A stretch of DNA of 64,000 bases from Trematomus loennbergii (GCA_012861695.1 JAAOOA010000340.1:307501-371500); one strand, 5' to 3'. Positions 1 through 15,164 are shown, numbered from the stretch's first letter. Notes: generated from the letters alone by a model not told the origin. Numbers and translations are program-made.

Positions 1-1964
1 TATGCGCGGGCCGCTCGAGTCTGTTGATCTCCAGATTAACAGCAGCATGAAAATAACCTGCCGAAAGTGCCGATGCTCCATGATGGAGGCTCCGGTAGAA
101 ATGGCCGGGATTTGCGTTTGTACCCCCTTAATGTCTGACCAATTGTTGAACAGCATTTCCGTGCACATGACTTGTGTTTAAAGTTTATAGTCCGTTTGAG
201 TTTTGGCCGTGTGAACGCAAACCGAACCTTCTGAAAAATGTAACAATGTAACAAACTGTCGTCCTGGTGCGCACCAGAGAAGTGACTATTAGGTGTGAAT
301 GCGACCTGACTCTCTCTATGAGCTCAACAAATATTAATGTAATTAAGAAGAGCTCTAGCAACACAGTTTTTTCCTTAACAATCTCGAAAAAAATAACATA
401 GTCCAGTTGATTCCAGTTGAGTGCATCTACACTATGTTTTGTCCCAAGTTTGTTGTGCCAGTAAACATGTCAACACATAAAGCGCCAAAAGTTTGTGGTC
501 CCGGTCTTAAAAGCTGTGGAATGTCACTGGTATGATGTGTTGTTATTTATCATGCATAGTGTGTGCTTCTTCGTGGAGAACTTGTTATGCTAGTAATTAA
601 GTTTCACCAATTAAAAAAAGATATCACAACCCTATGGCAGTTCCTCAGATCACAAAGCACTCATTGTATCGTTTTTTTAAATTGTGACTTGTGATTGCAG
701 ATCCGCCTTTTTGGTGAATATGTAAAATGCTGCAAGGACAGTTTCATCAATTATCTTGTTTTCTTTAACTTGTTATCATTTCCACATTGTCCTCAGACAA
801 GAAAAGAAACATTTAGTTTTTGATCAAATGAGAGTAAATGCAAACACTGGTACAATCGTGCTGTGCCTAGCAATTCAATAGATTAACAAATCACCTCTAC
901 TAAATGGTTGGACAAAAACCTGATAACCACACATATTTCTTTTTAAACTTAATTTACGAATGCAAAGTATATCCAATAGCTAACATGTTTAATTTAGACT
1001 TTTTTGGATGTCATTTACCACCCAAATGCAGTGTTTTGGCTCCGCCTTTGTGCCACCTCCCCCTGACCACACGTTAACTGCCAACACGTGGCGGGACAAT
1101 AGGTTTTCCCCCTTATTACTCCCAGTCATGACACAGGGCGTTCCTCCTTGTTTTCCCTCCTTGAGGACTACGACTTAGACAGTGATCTGTTGCAAAGCAC
1201 CATGGGAGCTGGACGCGAGCCGTGCAAAACCTCACAGTCATTGGGCCCTGATTGCTGTCTGATCCTGTGAGGTCAGCGGGGGGGGTTACCTGCCGTGTGA
1301 TTGGCGAGCGGGGAGGCGAGCGGCTCTGAGTGACAGGTGGAGGAGCATATGAGCTGGAAGAGAGGGCAACGAAAACCAATGGAGGCCAAGAGGGGAGGAA
1401 AAAAGGGGGCCAAGGAGAGGGGAGGAGTGAGTCGGGCCTCAGAGGGGATTAACACGGTCTGACAGGATGGCTGGATGGATGGGGCTGGGGCTAACACACA
1501 CACACACACAGCTTTTAGGGCGGGCTGCTCTGCTGAACACACACAATACTCTGCTTGTTTTAGAACAAGAGAAAGAGAGAAAAGATAGATAAGAGAGGCC
1601 AAATCACAGAGAAGGAATGTGTGTGTGGTGTGTGTGTAAAGAGAGAGTGAGATTATGAACCACAGGTGCTTCCATGGAGAGAGGAACCTCCCGCGGTGAG
1701 CACTAATGTAAACACCATGAGTCTTCCATGACTTCCCCAATTATCTTTCTGGTCTAGCCTCCACCCAAAGTCTACTGCAATAAATGTTTGGAAAGTAGCT
1801 TAAAAAATACATTTGTGAAATTCCCCTCATTCCCCAACCTCCTCAGAGTCTCTCCTCTTGTTACCTGACCTTCCTCGTGTGGAATTCACCGCTGAAAACT
1901 ACTTTTACATTCCAGAAATTCCGCCCAGTAGGATCCCTGAAAACGTTGACATATTACCCATTGG

Positions 1965-2951
<987 letters not shown>

Positions 2952-3677
2952 GGTGAATAAACTGTTACCTGAGCCCTAAACTCAGGTAAAGTCCCTGGAA
3001 GTTTTTTCAAAAGCTTTTTAATATGTGTTTATTATATTGTCATTTAAATATGGGATAAGTCTGTTGCTGGTTTGAAGTAGCTGCAGTCTTATTCTTGTTG
3101 TTGTTACTAATCGTTGTGTGTAAATACAAAGTAGTTGGGCTTGATAGCACATGCTGAAAAATGAAAACTGCCAGTAATTGTGTGTTTGTATATAACTCTT
3201 GCTGCTATAGTTTCCACACTAAAAACAAGCCTCACCACTTTACGCCTGGAGGCAGAGACTTCAGTAAAGATAACTTACCAAAGACGGTAATGATGAATCA
3301 TTTCCCAGAATGTTTTTAAACAAGTTTAAACTATATTTGAAGTCATAACACGATATATCGTCCTCAGGTATTAATCATTTTGTAATTTGACTAACAGATG
3401 TTGTTTACCTACTAACCTTTCCATCCATCCTTTGATTACATTCTTATCTGTGTCACTCGTATAACTAAAGATGAAACAAGTTCAGATTTAATGGAGAATA
3501 AAAACTTAGGTTGAATGTTGTGAATGTTGAATATCTGGATAATCCTGAATATTTTAAAAATGAGCGTGTTTATGATCGTGTAAGAACGAACAGACTCACA
3601 AAATGTTTCCATTTAATTCATCTTTATTTATGTGGGCAACCTTATTATTAGCTTATTTTAAGATTGTTCCTTTAAAC

Positions 3678-4228
3678 CACATGTGTCAAACTCAAGGCCC
3701 GGGGGCCAAATCAGGCCCGTGGTGGATTTAATTTCGGCCCGCAGGATAATTTCTAGTTACTATTAGATCTGGCCCGCCGGTATATTGCACCTTCACTCAA
3801 TCCTGAGGGTCTCCTCAGCTCAGAGCCTGACCCCAAACATTGATGAACTTGCACCCAAGATGAGATGCCAAGTATCTGGCTTGAACTAGCATCACAGAGC
3901 AGCACACTGAGTTTACATGGATGTTTCCTTCTGCACTTTGTCTCTCACGACAACAGGGCATGTTTGGTTTTTTCTTTGAGGAAATAGTTTTCTTGAAGCT
4001 GTTGTTGGCCTGTGGAGAAATGTTATCATAACAAATGAATGCAACTGATTATTTAATGTTTAATGTTGTTTTTATAGGCATAATTTAAGCTTTGTTAGTT
4101 CCAGGTTTAATATGTGCAATAAGTTCATTTCAATAAGTTCTGCAATAAACATTGAACCAGTCCGGACCTCCACTAGTACCCATTTTTTCTAATGTTGGCC
4201 CACTGTGTATTTGAGTTTGACACCCTTG
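3678..4228. mobile_element. hAT-type non-autonomous element with 8-bp duplication
   Basis: The ends are CACATGTGTCAAACTCA and TGAGTTTGACACCCTTG, imperfect inverted repeats of the common vertebrate hAT type. They are flanked by identical 8-bp copies CTTTAAAC at 3670-3677 and 4229-4236. 551 bp, no transposase. A second copy in reverse orientation is at 34266-34830. Confidence 0.9.
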
Positions 4229-6134
4229 CTTTAAACCAAGGTGCCGTTTCAAGAGTTTAAACATATTTTTTAAGAATAACTTTGCAATTATTTTGACCAT
4301 GATTATCATGAATTGTAATGTTAATATCATCCTATCCTACCCATAACTCACATACGGCCTAAATCACTCCACAGGAATCATAAATGGACTTCCTAACATG
4401 ACCAAAAACAAGTGATAAATATCCGGGCTGTCCACCGTGGCCCTCCATCCTTCTTTCTAACGGGCGGCAGCCAATCGAGCGAGGCCGGCTGCATTAATTA
4501 CAGCTGCTACAGAAGAGACGTGTGGCTGGAAGAAGAAAGGATACTGAACTGGAGAGAATTCACACTCAACAGCAGTGGTGGATTATGATGTCAGACAGGA
4601 GTTGTCAAAATCACAAAAATAGAATTTGACAACTTGCAAGAAGAGATATAAAAGTCAACTTGTTAAGTGTTTAAACCACAAAGCATCCAACCAGTGTGGG
4701 ACAATACATTAAAATGACTGCAAGGTTACTCATCCAATCATTTCAGTCCATCTGGCTGTGTATTTATGTGTGTTCTTGTACACATGTGTGTGTGACAGAA
4801 ATGGGCCATAACTCTGCTGGACAGGCTGTAAGACTTGTGGTCGTGATCTCTTGCCCTGCGTGGTAATGAAGCGCCGTGGAGCGATTACTCTCACACATGC
4901 ACAGCATACCGCCAGGGCCATGAAATGTGACATGAAACACACTTAAAAGCTGGGACTCTCAACACATGTAGAGTACAAATGATCTCAAACCTACAGAGAG
5001 TAAGGAGGTGGGAACAGATACTGGAGCTGCCGGTGAGAAGAACGAGTAGGTTGATAAACCACTATAAATAACACACATCCAGTCTTTCCGGAAGCAAGGA
5101 GCTGATTTCTGAGGATAATGACACGTATAAATGAGGCTTTAGGTTGTTCCTTCACATACCTGCATATAAAATTACCACATCTAGGAACTGCAACACCTTT
5201 GACGAGGACGCATAATTTAGCTTTTAGCTGACAGAGTCATCCCCCCACCTGCTCCTCTGAGAGCAGCACACTGAGCACATTACTAACCCCTGTTCAATGC
5301 AAGCTACAAAACAATACATCTATCCGTGACACCTGCTAAAGAGGGCCTCTTATACCTGTATTGGGAATACGTGTTTCAACTACTGTCATTATCAATACGG
5401 CAGAATGAAACGATGCAGGGAATGAGTAAAAAAAACAGGAAATTTTGAGCATTCCCTTTTCTTGAAGTCGTTGATTTTCTTTTGGTTAGATACCTGAAAT
5501 GAGGTCTGTGGCAAACACGAGCTGAAGATAGTTTAACGGTTTGTTATACTACATATAAATGATGTCATTAAATACCCCACTTGTCCATTTGTGAGGTATT
5601 AAGAAGGCGGTTGCTCACAAGTGTCTAAATGAGACTACTAAAAGTGATCAGGTTGATTATTAGCCACCTTTCTTAGCAGTGTTATCATGAAGTCATGCAA
5701 CCATCCTTTGTAGCCTAACGTTAGCTCTTTACTTCTAGAGATTGCATTTAAAAAGTGTGGAGATTATCCTCCTGAACAAAACATTTAAGCGTCACAAAAG
5801 TGTAATCTAATTTTCTGCTTTAATTCAAAATCAAATGGAAAAATCGTATTCCTATTTTGTTAAGGAAACTAGTGCTATGCTAACTAACATATACGTCATC
5901 CCTGCAACACTTAATTACAAGCCTGTCAACTACAGCAAAATGTGTGTGTGTGTCAGTTTGTGAGTGTGTGCAAGAAAGTCAATGAGGCCTCTTTTTGGTG
6001 AGCTCATCACAGCTACAGTGTTACCATGGTGACGCAGCCAGCTAGCGGCCACATGACATGATGAGAGGGAGACAGAAAGAGGGAGGGAGGGCCGAAGAGG
6101 GACAATGCAAACAGAGATAAATGCACAGCACCCC

Positions 6135-6144
6135 GTGTGTGTAT

Positions 6145-6194
<50 letters not shown>
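6135..6194. repeat. (GT)n microsatellite
   Basis: GT dinucleotides with two TA interruptions at the left; about 30 units. Confidence 0.95.
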
Positions 6195-6198
<4 letters not shown>

Positions 6199-8274
6199 GT
6201 AGTAGTGGCTGAGGCCAGCAAATTTGTTAACCAGGCCTCCACTGTGCTGCTGCCAAACATGCTGCTACTATCACCAGCTGCTGCTTAACACAGGTACAGG
6301 TACACACACACACACATACACACACACTACAGACTGACACTGACCTTTTAGTCAAAGTCAAACTCCAGGCCAGTCAACAGTGTTTTTCCCTCAGTAGTGA
6401 CAGCGTTATTTATTCGTGGTTGTCATTGAGATGTTTGATACATTTCTTAATAACATGTCATGAGCAGTAGGTGATATCTTCCATGTATGTTTCTATAGTC
6501 AAACATTTTAACAACATTCTTTATAGAAAAATCGTTTTTTTTTTTAAATGTGATTCCAGCTTCTTAAACGTGAGGATTTGCTGCGTTCTCTTCATGTCAT
6601 GCATTAGAACAAACTATATTTGCGTGGTGTGATGTTGATCGGAAAGACATAAAAAACATGTCATCTTGAGCTCTGGGATAATAGTCATTTCCTTATTTCA
6701 TGGCGTGTAATTGACCGAACAAATCTCATTAAATACTCGTTAGTAGCAGGCCTAATATCAATTTGTCTACCGCTTAAGATGTTCCCAAACCGTTATATAT
6801 CTCTCCCCTTGCAGTTGTGGGAAACGCTGCAAAGTTATGAATCAAAACAATGACAGAATATATAAAAACAAATAAGCTGTCTTAGAAGTACATTAACAAT
6901 ACCATTGTAGCCTCGGGTGGAAACTGTAACACTTGGCGTCTAGAAAATAAATCTGATCACGCATCACTCTGAAAACAACCCAGTCATTCTGCCCAGACTA
7001 CAGGAAACCCACTATCTCCACAGAACACACACTTCCTGTCGGCTTCCTGCTTCCTGTGAAACAAGGAAACGGAGGGAGTGGCGGCTGATGTCACGGCGAG
7101 TCTGCTTCCACGCTGCGCTCACATCCCAGAGGAAAGAAAGTGACCCTGCGAGTAAATACCTTTCACTCCCATATGCTCTAATTGGGTTTGTGGTTTCGCT
7201 AGTTCAAACTAGGACATAGCGCTGTTTAAAAAGACACATTTTGGCTTTCATTGTCTGATATCCTACTGTTTTCTTTCCTCACATGGAGCAAAAATAACAA
7301 TTTAGTACCCCTGTACTACTGGGCATGCTTCCCTTTTCCTTTGAGTCTCCTGCTAATGTTGAAACCATCCCGTTTTTCTCCGTCTTTCCACCTCCCTGGG
7401 CCAAAGTGAGGATGCTAAACTCGCAGTATATCAACACATTGTCATCCTATACAGCCATGTGGAGATGAGAGAAATACTGTGAACCATATGGAGATGCTGA
7501 TTGTATTTTAGCCACCTTTTTGCACCGACAGCAACTTCATTTCTTAGCATTATTTCTACATGTTCCTTAAACTCAGCTATCTCAGACAGGGCATGGTTAT
7601 TCTATTAAACTAACACGTGCAAGATCCTCCTCCACGCCTGTTGTGCCGCTTAGTCATGTGCACTGAAATTTGATGAGCCGTTACACTTCACTCTCACATG
7701 TGACTAGTGTCATTTTGTCACATCATGCAGTAACTGGCAAATCCGGCTTTCACTGTAATTGCGTTGTCATCCGAAGGTATTAGGCAGACACATTAAAGCC
7801 ATATTTAGGTTAGAGCAACGAGCATAAGGGCTATTCCAACAAATAACAAGGACAGAAAAAAACGCATAGGTGATAAAATGTTGTGAATATCTAAATCGTT
7901 AAGGTTAAGAAGAGGTTACATTTAAACACAGGATGTTTCCGTCTGTTCAGCTAGGCAGAGATTGGAAAAAAGAGAAATATCTGTCATACTTTGTTAAACC
8001 TGATCCAAGCGTGAAGGTTTAACGGTGGCCAAGTGGAAATGAAACTATGCAAGAGGAAGTAATACAGGCTTTATTTCAAGCTCTGCTGCAACTTAAAATG
8101 TAATGTATTTTTAAAAGGCAATTATTCTTAAATTAAGATATAAAACTTTCTTATTAAAACTGCTATATGTGATCCGTGGTGATCTGCATGCAATCAAGCC
8201 ACAGTGTGAACATAGGAGAAGTTAACAACTCTGTGTAAACTGGTGCCTTCAAACACTTTTAGAAAGGTATTTGT

Positions 8275-8974
8275 ATTTATCATATTTATATATGTTTAGT
8301 AGCTTGGGGAAGTGCGCTCCAAAATATTTGTTGATCTTGTTTATTGGTATTTATTATTTTGATATTATTTATTTAAATGTATAATTTATTTAATTTATTT
8401 GTATTGGTTTTTCAGTTGAATGATACGTTCAGGTAATCAACAGTTAAAAAGAGACTGTTCAAATTATTATTTGTTTTAAAGTTCAATAAATAGATTTTTC
8501 AAAGTCAATGAATAATCGTTTTTAATAATCGTGATATCAATTATTGACCCAAATAATCGTGATTATGATTTTTGACAAATGTGTCCAAATGGAGAGGCTT
8601 ATTTTAAGTATTAACACCAGGGCGTAACAACATCTTGAAATCATTCTTTGTCTTCCTAAAAGTCTACACATATTTGATCTAATTAATTTGAGTCTAATTT
8701 ATTTTTATTTATCATATTTATATATGTTTAGTAGCTTGGGAAGTGCGCTCCATTATTTTTGATATTATTTATTGAAATATATCATTTATTTTAGTATTGG
8801 TTTTTCAGTTGAATTATACGTTCAGGGTAATCAACAGTTAAAAAGATACTGTTCAAATTAGTATTTGTTTTGTTTTAAAGTTCAATAAATTGATTTTTTC
8901 AATTCGTATTTAATAATCGTGATATCAATTATTGACCCAAATAATCGTGATTTTTGCCATAATCGCACAGCCCT
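8275..8974. mobile_element. duplicated hAT-like end fragment
   Basis: Two direct copies of a segment beginning near TATATATGTTTAGTAGC and running to CCAAATAATCGTGAT (about 8286-8575 and 8716-8955). The second ends ATAATCGCACAGCCCTG, a typical hAT terminus. There is no left terminus, so it is a truncated and locally duplicated copy. Confidence 0.6.
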
Positions 8975-9423
8975 GTGTTCAGTTAATTATAGTCGAGTTG
9001 GTGGTAAAGTATGCTTTGTTTCCAGCCAGGATCTATTGAGAACTGGACGGACAAAAAAGCTGCTGTTCCCGTTTTGAAACCATAAGCCTCTGTTGAGTTG
9101 CTCCGGATAAAAAGTGGAAAGATTCCTTAGGTCAGCACTCTAGGGCAGGAAATGTCCTACCTGCATAACACGTATAATAAAAGTGTAGTTTAACGGATCT
9201 GACCTTTGTCTGAACTCAAAATGAAAATCACACAGGAAGTCCTCATCATTTAGCTACAGCTCCAAACCGCCCCGAGCCGAGGTAAGTGTTGACATAATAC
9301 AAGTCAGACCTGCCTGATTATCAACAATATTACATGTAATTACTGGCTTTAATAGCGCTTCCTGGTAATTACAACACTGTCACAGGCACCTCCTCATGCT
9401 TAATAGTATCGCCTGATTCATAC

Positions 9424-10199
9424 TAGGGATGGGAACGATTAATCGAATATCCGAAATTATTCAGGTATTCGAATATGAGTTTTTATTGGACGGGTGCCTA
9501 AGTTGATTACATATTATCAAATGGAATAATTCAATGTATACGACAGTGCCATAGCTAAGTGTGTTAGGTCTAAAGGTGTGTGTTGCTCCGCTCATCGGTC
9601 CCTCACAGCGGGCAGAGCTGCAGGTGCTGATCTCTCTCTCTCGCGTCCGGTTATACTTCACTCACGTTTATGTCCAAATCCATCAGATCTAGCTAGTTCT
9701 AGCTAATGACATGGCTGCTGCCCCTCCCTACACGCAGATCACTCAAACCTCATCTTATGCCCAAATTCCAGCTGAGAGGGTCTTCTCTACAGCTGGCCTG
9801 ATTGTGAATCGCCTCCGCACCCGCCTCTCCGCTGAGTAGACATGCTCATATTCTTAAACAAGAATGAGTATTGAATAGCTGCATTCTGTGCATAGGCCCT
9901 GTTACAGGTTGATCTCTGTTGTGATAGGGTTACGTTACCCTAACCCGTTATGTTGTTCGTGTATGATCCCTCTTTCATTTAAAACCAAGTTATGTTTTAA
10001 GCATGAAAGCTGTAGGCCTATAGCTGTCAACTGTTCAAACTGTGATCACCAGTTCAATACATTTGACAAATTCGACTTGGTTTCTATACTTATTAGAACA
10101 TGTATTTATTATTTTTTATAGGATATGTACATTTCGGTTAACCGTTTTTTTGGGGGTCGAATATTCGAATATACATTTGCTTTCAAATTCCCATCCCTA
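9424..10199 (+). mobile_element. hAT element remnant with transposase C-terminal fragment
   Basis: The termini TAGGGATGGGAA and TTCCCATCCCTA are inverted repeats, each followed inward by TCGAATAT-type sequence. Inside, at 9775-9839, the plus strand reads ERVFSTAGLIVNRLRTRLSAE and then a stop, which is the signature of the hATC dimerisation domain of hAT transposases. The rest of the transposase is missing or degraded, so this is an internally deleted copy. Confidence 0.75.
9775..9839 (+). pseudogene. hAT transposase hATC-domain remnant
   Basis: About 21 codons matching the conserved ER-FS-AG-I-R-RL block of hAT transposase C-termini, ended by TAG. The following LIFLNKNE-like text survives only in another frame. 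No upstream catalytic region was found within the element. Confidence 0.7.
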
Positions 10200-12573
10200 A
10201 TACATATCCCTAGTACAACGAGAGAATACTGAAAGTACTTTTGTAAGCTGATATTAATCATCTACTTCATCAATTATCTTGCACTTTCCTTTCTACTGTA
10301 TACAAGGGCGGCTTGTCATGTACAATATGTGTCAGTGTGTTAATGATTTAAATATGTGGTAACACTTTTGAAGTTGGGTTGGGTGAAAAGGACTGGCTTG
10401 ACATTTTATGAAAATCAATACTGCGCTACCAAGTTATATTCAGGACTATCTTGACAACACTTGTATTCTTATGCACAGCTTTCCAAGCACAAAGAGCTGC
10501 TGGATATCAGTTGTCAACATTGAAACTTTTACACAAACAAATGTTTTGTTTTGGGAGGATTCCTGCAGATTCTGCAGACTGTGCTCACAATCCTAAAACA
10601 AACAAATGCTTCTCTTCAAACAGGACTGGGAGTCTTACTTTTAGGTGAAATGTTATAGCTATAAAATGCAATCATATTGTGAAAAGCATAGGTCTAAACT
10701 GAAACTGGATTCAAACCAGACACTGCAACCACAAGTGTGAGGACAACTAATATACAAATGTTCAAACATAATATAATCTATTCCCACGAAACACTCTAAA
10801 ACAGATATAGGTTAGAATCTTTAGTCGATTCACGTTCATTTATAACTGGGAAGTGTAAACCTACACAACCTAAAAACAGAAGTGAAGCAGAGTAAACATT
10901 CCCACACCACAATCGTTTAATCCAAATAAACAAACTGTTAATGTGATTGCATCCGAATTCCAGTACATGTATTGTGTTAAATGTTTCAGGCCTAGTGTTT
11001 ATTGAACTCTGCCACAATAAGCCCCATGTCTCTGTCTATAGCGAGTCCCCATCCCACGTGACACAAAGTACCTGTTATGTTATAATCAGCCCACCATAAG
11101 TCCCACAGCAGGACTTATTCAGTTTGGTTTGTGAGATTAAAAAGTTTGAGAACCTTTGCTCCAGACTAATCAGCCATCCATTACTAATCTAATCACACGA
11201 ATGATCTCACCGCTCTCCGAGGCAGTTTGGGCTGTAATTCACAAATTAAACGTTGTTAATTATCAGATACGCCGATTGTTTGAGGTAAATCAAGTCCAAA
11301 ATCAGTGTCAATCACAGATCACACTGTATATATAATTACATGTGCAGCATATTTCATGCAAAGCTAGTGAGGAGAAGTCTAGACGGTGTAAAGCACACTT
11401 GTGCAAGCATGGGGGCTCGACCAGCTGACATATGGGCAGGGTGTGGCGTGTCAAGGAAGGCCATGCATCTGCTTACATTTACTCATGTTCCACTGGACAA
11501 AACTGTGAGCAGTCTTCAGCAGCAACACTAAGCAATGCTTCCAGTACGCTGAGAGAAGCACAGCCTATGAGCACTTCTGGACTGGGTTAATCATTGCTCA
11601 CAGAATGGAGAGGCTGTGTGTCCAGAACACAACTCTTGCCAACGGCTGGCCAGCTTCAATCCTGATAAATTAATCGGCTCAAGAAGAGGAGAGGGGACCC
11701 TGTGGCCCCCCTACACCCTTATCCAAGGAGATGGGGGGTGGGCTGCCCGCCTAAAAAGGCACTGCAGCTGACGCCATCACGGTCATAGCTATAAATCAAA
11801 ACTACTAAGGCATGAGATGCACCGGTTAAAGAGTGAGGATAGATGGTTATTGACTAACTCCTTAAGGACTTAACACATGAGCAAGCACTTGCTATACTCC
11901 GGTAGCTTTGCTATCTGAATCCTGCAGGAAGGAGTTTCAAATCCTGGCATGTTTTTAGTAAACAACCCCTCAACCTGTGTCCAGATTAATTACAGTACTG
12001 TCAAATTATTGCAGGTCGCATCTAGCTAGCTAATGTAAGGACAATGCAGGGCGACATGGATATTGCACTGGCTTGTTTTTTTTAAGCTCAGACCATGCAT
12101 GCTTTTAAATGTGCCATACCTGATGTAAGCATTGACGCCTAGCTTGTTGCTAATACTTTAAGCTTTTATCTATTTGCCCTGCGTATCAAACAACCTCACC
12201 GTGTGACTGGGTTTGTCAGCCATTGCCCACTGCTGCAAGCCCGCTACTCGAGCAATACACACAGCTAACTCTGCCATAGCTGGAAATATCACCACTTCAG
12301 CTTATCATTTAAACAATAATGTGTGTAGTACAGACAATGCATTTGATTCTGGGGGTCGCTTTCTTACACCCAACACAATGTATGCATGATTCGTGTTTGC
12401 TCCACAGGTAATATGCCTGCTAAGCTAGCTAGCCTCAATACGTTCCCTCCTGTGTGGGAGATAACAACACACCAAACTCCATTAAAAATATCTGACAATT
12501 TAGTGTTCACTCCGTTGTCGCACACGTAGACCATTATGTGACCATGCCATAATATGTTATATTTAAAGCTTTG

Positions 12574-13305
12574 TTCTTTAAGTCAAATTCGGCCTGTTTA
12601 AAATTTACAAATTGTTTCTTTAAAGATAATTATTCATACTATAAAGCTACAGCTGTGGGCGGTAGCTGTAGCTAGCTGACTAGTGGGACATGTTTCTAAA
12701 AAAGGAAGGATTTTACCTAAATGTGATGCCGATTTGTGGAGAAATAATCATGTTGACAGACAAGAAATACAGTAAAAATATACTATAATTTACCTTAAAC
12801 TACACATCATATTTCACAGGTTTGATGCAGGATTGCATTTCTTTGATCAATTAGTGAAGGAAATTGGTATGTATTGGTATTTATTCATATAGTTCATATG
12901 AATAAAGTGCTTTGCGTGCAATGTTATACTTCTACTCAAGTACACTTCAGAGTAAAATGTTGTATTTTCAACTACACTTAACTTATCTGACAGCTGTAGT
13001 TAAAACACTTAGAGTCAGATAAAACATACTAAAATAACAAAATGCATTGAAATAAAACTGAGATTTCCAAAACATGTGAACATCCCACAATATACTTAAT
13101 AAATCATGTTTTCCTTAAGTCAAATTCGGCATACTTATTATGCACAAACTGGCTTTATAAAATATATAAATTAGAGAATAATTCCTAATAAAAAGCCACT
13201 AGCTACACAGCTGTGGGCGGTAGCTAGTGGTTAGCTGAAGTGGGAAATGTTACTATAAAGGAATATTTAACCTAAAAATGAGGCCGATTTGTGAAGAAAT
13301 GTCAA
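12574..13305 (+). repeat. imperfect direct duplication beside afdn exon 1
   Basis: 12574-12750 and 13111-13303 share, in the same order, TTAAGTCAAATTCGGC, ACAGCTGTGGGCGGTAGCT, GTGGGA-ATGTT and GCCGATTTGTG-AGAAAT. The copies are about 540 bp apart and differ by many indels, so the duplication is not recent. No terminal repeats seen. Confidence 0.7.
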
Positions 13306-13594
13306 TTTTGACCTTTTGCAAGAAATCCACTCTCATATCTGTATTTAATCTCGAAGGCCTTACGACGACATAGTCAATCACTATATTTCTCAATGGAGTT
13401 TGGCATGTATTCTCTCCAGGGCACATACGGGGACTTAAACCACCGCGTAAACCAAGTAAACCACGCTGCCCACAAAAGCCTGTCTTTCAACATTTTCCAA
13501 GCCAAGTGTCAGACAGCTCACGTCCCATTCACCCCGAGAGGAAAGGCCCTGTAGGACCACGGTGTTTCCTACATGTGTCTGCGGGGTCTCCTAC

Positions 13595-13696
13595 CTCTGT
13601 GGGCCGGCTGATCTCGAACAGGTCGAGCCGGTTGGCGTTCCAGTGGTTGATGATGTCGGCCAGTTTCCTCCTCTCCTCCTCCCTACTGCCCGTCAT
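13595..13696 (-). CDS. afdn: afadin (afdn), first coding exon
   Basis: Afadin is the F-actin- and nectin-binding scaffold of adherens junctions, with RA, FHA, dilute and PDZ domains; only its extreme N-terminus is here. The minus strand reads 34 codons from the ATG at 13696. They include EERRKLADII and HWNANRLDLFEIS, and end in RPTE. From memory this is nearly identical to human afadin residues 1-35, apart from MTGSRE at the start and Arg for Gln near the end. The exon ends exactly at a consensus donor (GAG|GTAGGA on the minus strand, GT at 13594-13593), in phase 0, where the human exon also ends. A longer in-frame reading from an upstream GTG is not a eukaryotic start. The following exons (RA1 onward) are outside the window. 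Identification is firm because the 13-residue core is distinctive; intron length and later exons cannot be judged. Confidence 0.93.
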
Positions 13697-13965
13697 GGTG
13701 GACAATCTGACCACCGGACTGTTGAATAAAAAAACTTCCCGCTTAGTCCACAGGAGAAGGAACCAACGCCACCGCCTACAGAGACACCGAAAGCCTCAGG
13801 TCTACCGTTTGTTCTGTATCGCCGGTACTTTTGTGTCTGTGTCTCTCTCCGTTCACCGACCGACCGACCTGCCGTCTGATCTGTTTCTGCCGCGCGGTCA
13901 CGCTGCGCCCATGCGCGCCCCCGACACACTCTAAATGCATGTACGTGCACGCGCAGAAGCATTAA
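13697..13965 (-). promoter_or_regulatory. afdn: afdn 5' UTR and CpG-rich promoter region
   Basis: The sequence just upstream of the afdn ATG is much richer in G+C and CpG than anything around it: CGCGCGG, GCGCGCCC and repeated CGACCGACC around 13857-13921. It lies in an otherwise AT-rich neighbourhood, as expected for a CpG-island promoter of a broadly expressed gene. No TATA box stands out and the transcription start cannot be fixed from sequence. GC richness continues across the exon to about 13500. An open frame on the plus strand across this region is the antisense of the exon and UTR and is not a gene. Confidence 0.6.
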
Positions 13966-14634
13966 CTATTTGAGTGCCAAAGAATGTGAATCATGACGTT
14001 GCTTTAATGAATGCACTCTGGTTTATAGGGTTAATAATACTTAGTGTAGTAAACCGGATTACGTCAGCGTTTGTTAATTAATCCGTTTTTTATTCCAAGA
14101 AAATTCAGATTATTTTCATTTTGTATTTCATATTTTTTATTTTTCTGTTAAAAATACAATGATTATAACAAATAATGTTAATACATTCAAATACATACAT
14201 ACACATTTTCCTCACTATTTAATAATTAATTTAAAGTAAACAACAGCCTGTATAGTAGAGATTTAAAGCTTATTATTACTATACCATCCTAAAAACTAAG
14301 CAAAATCATATTTTTAAAAGGCCAGCAGCATAGCATAAAAGTGCTACATGGCCTATGTTACTTATGACTACTTGACTCCTGTAAACTTAGGATTATTATT
14401 TTGGAACTAATAATATTATAAAGTATTCCTAGAATAGAGAATAGCATAGATGTGTATCTCAGACATTTTTTGCTAACTACTTAAAGCTAATTATAATACA
14501 GATTTAAGAGGCTGTCTCTCTCAAACAGTGGGAAAGGAACATTCTTGGTGTCTTCTTGTTGACATAATTTCTTCTAGCCAGCAGGTGCTGAATGCCACAC
14601 AGCCATGCCAAGTACCTCTGTCCAACAGACACAA

Positions 14635-14679
14635 CAACACACACAACAAATACACACACACACTCTCACACACAAACAA

Positions 14680-14733
<54 letters not shown>

Positions 14734-14735
14734 CA

Positions 14736-14772
<37 letters not shown>
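14635..14772. repeat. (CA)n microsatellite
   Basis: CA repeats with a few AA and CC interruptions. Confidence 0.95.
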
Positions 14773-14773
<1 letters not shown>

Positions 14774-15068
14774 CCTTTCTGTACACAAAACGTAGTACTA
14801 TCTTTCTTCACAAATGCAGCAATCTGCCAAATATATTGATGGTATTTTCTTTATTTTTTAAATCTGTCGTGAAGTAAAATAGGGTAAAGACTTACAGTAA
14901 GGGTACATTTTTACTCACACACAGAGATGCTATCTATATTTATGGGATGGAGGGGCCATTGTCTGCAGTTCTACCTAACTGATAGCATGTGTCACTGCAG
15001 GATCTCTTCCTTCCTGTGGACGCAACATAACATAATCAGCAAATGCTGGTTTCCTCTGTGACTCTATT

Positions 15069-15078
15069 TGTGTGTGTG

Positions 15079-15144
<66 letters not shown>

Positions 15145-15164
15145 TGTGTGTGTGTGTGTGTGTG
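15069..15164. repeat. (GT)n microsatellite
   Basis: GT repeats, two single-base interruptions; abuts the telomere-like repeat unit at 15165. Confidence 0.95.

Noticed and set aside
13506..13934. 142-codon plus-strand open frame over the CpG-rich region
   Set aside because: It is the antisense of afdn exon 1 and its 5' UTR; open because of GC richness.
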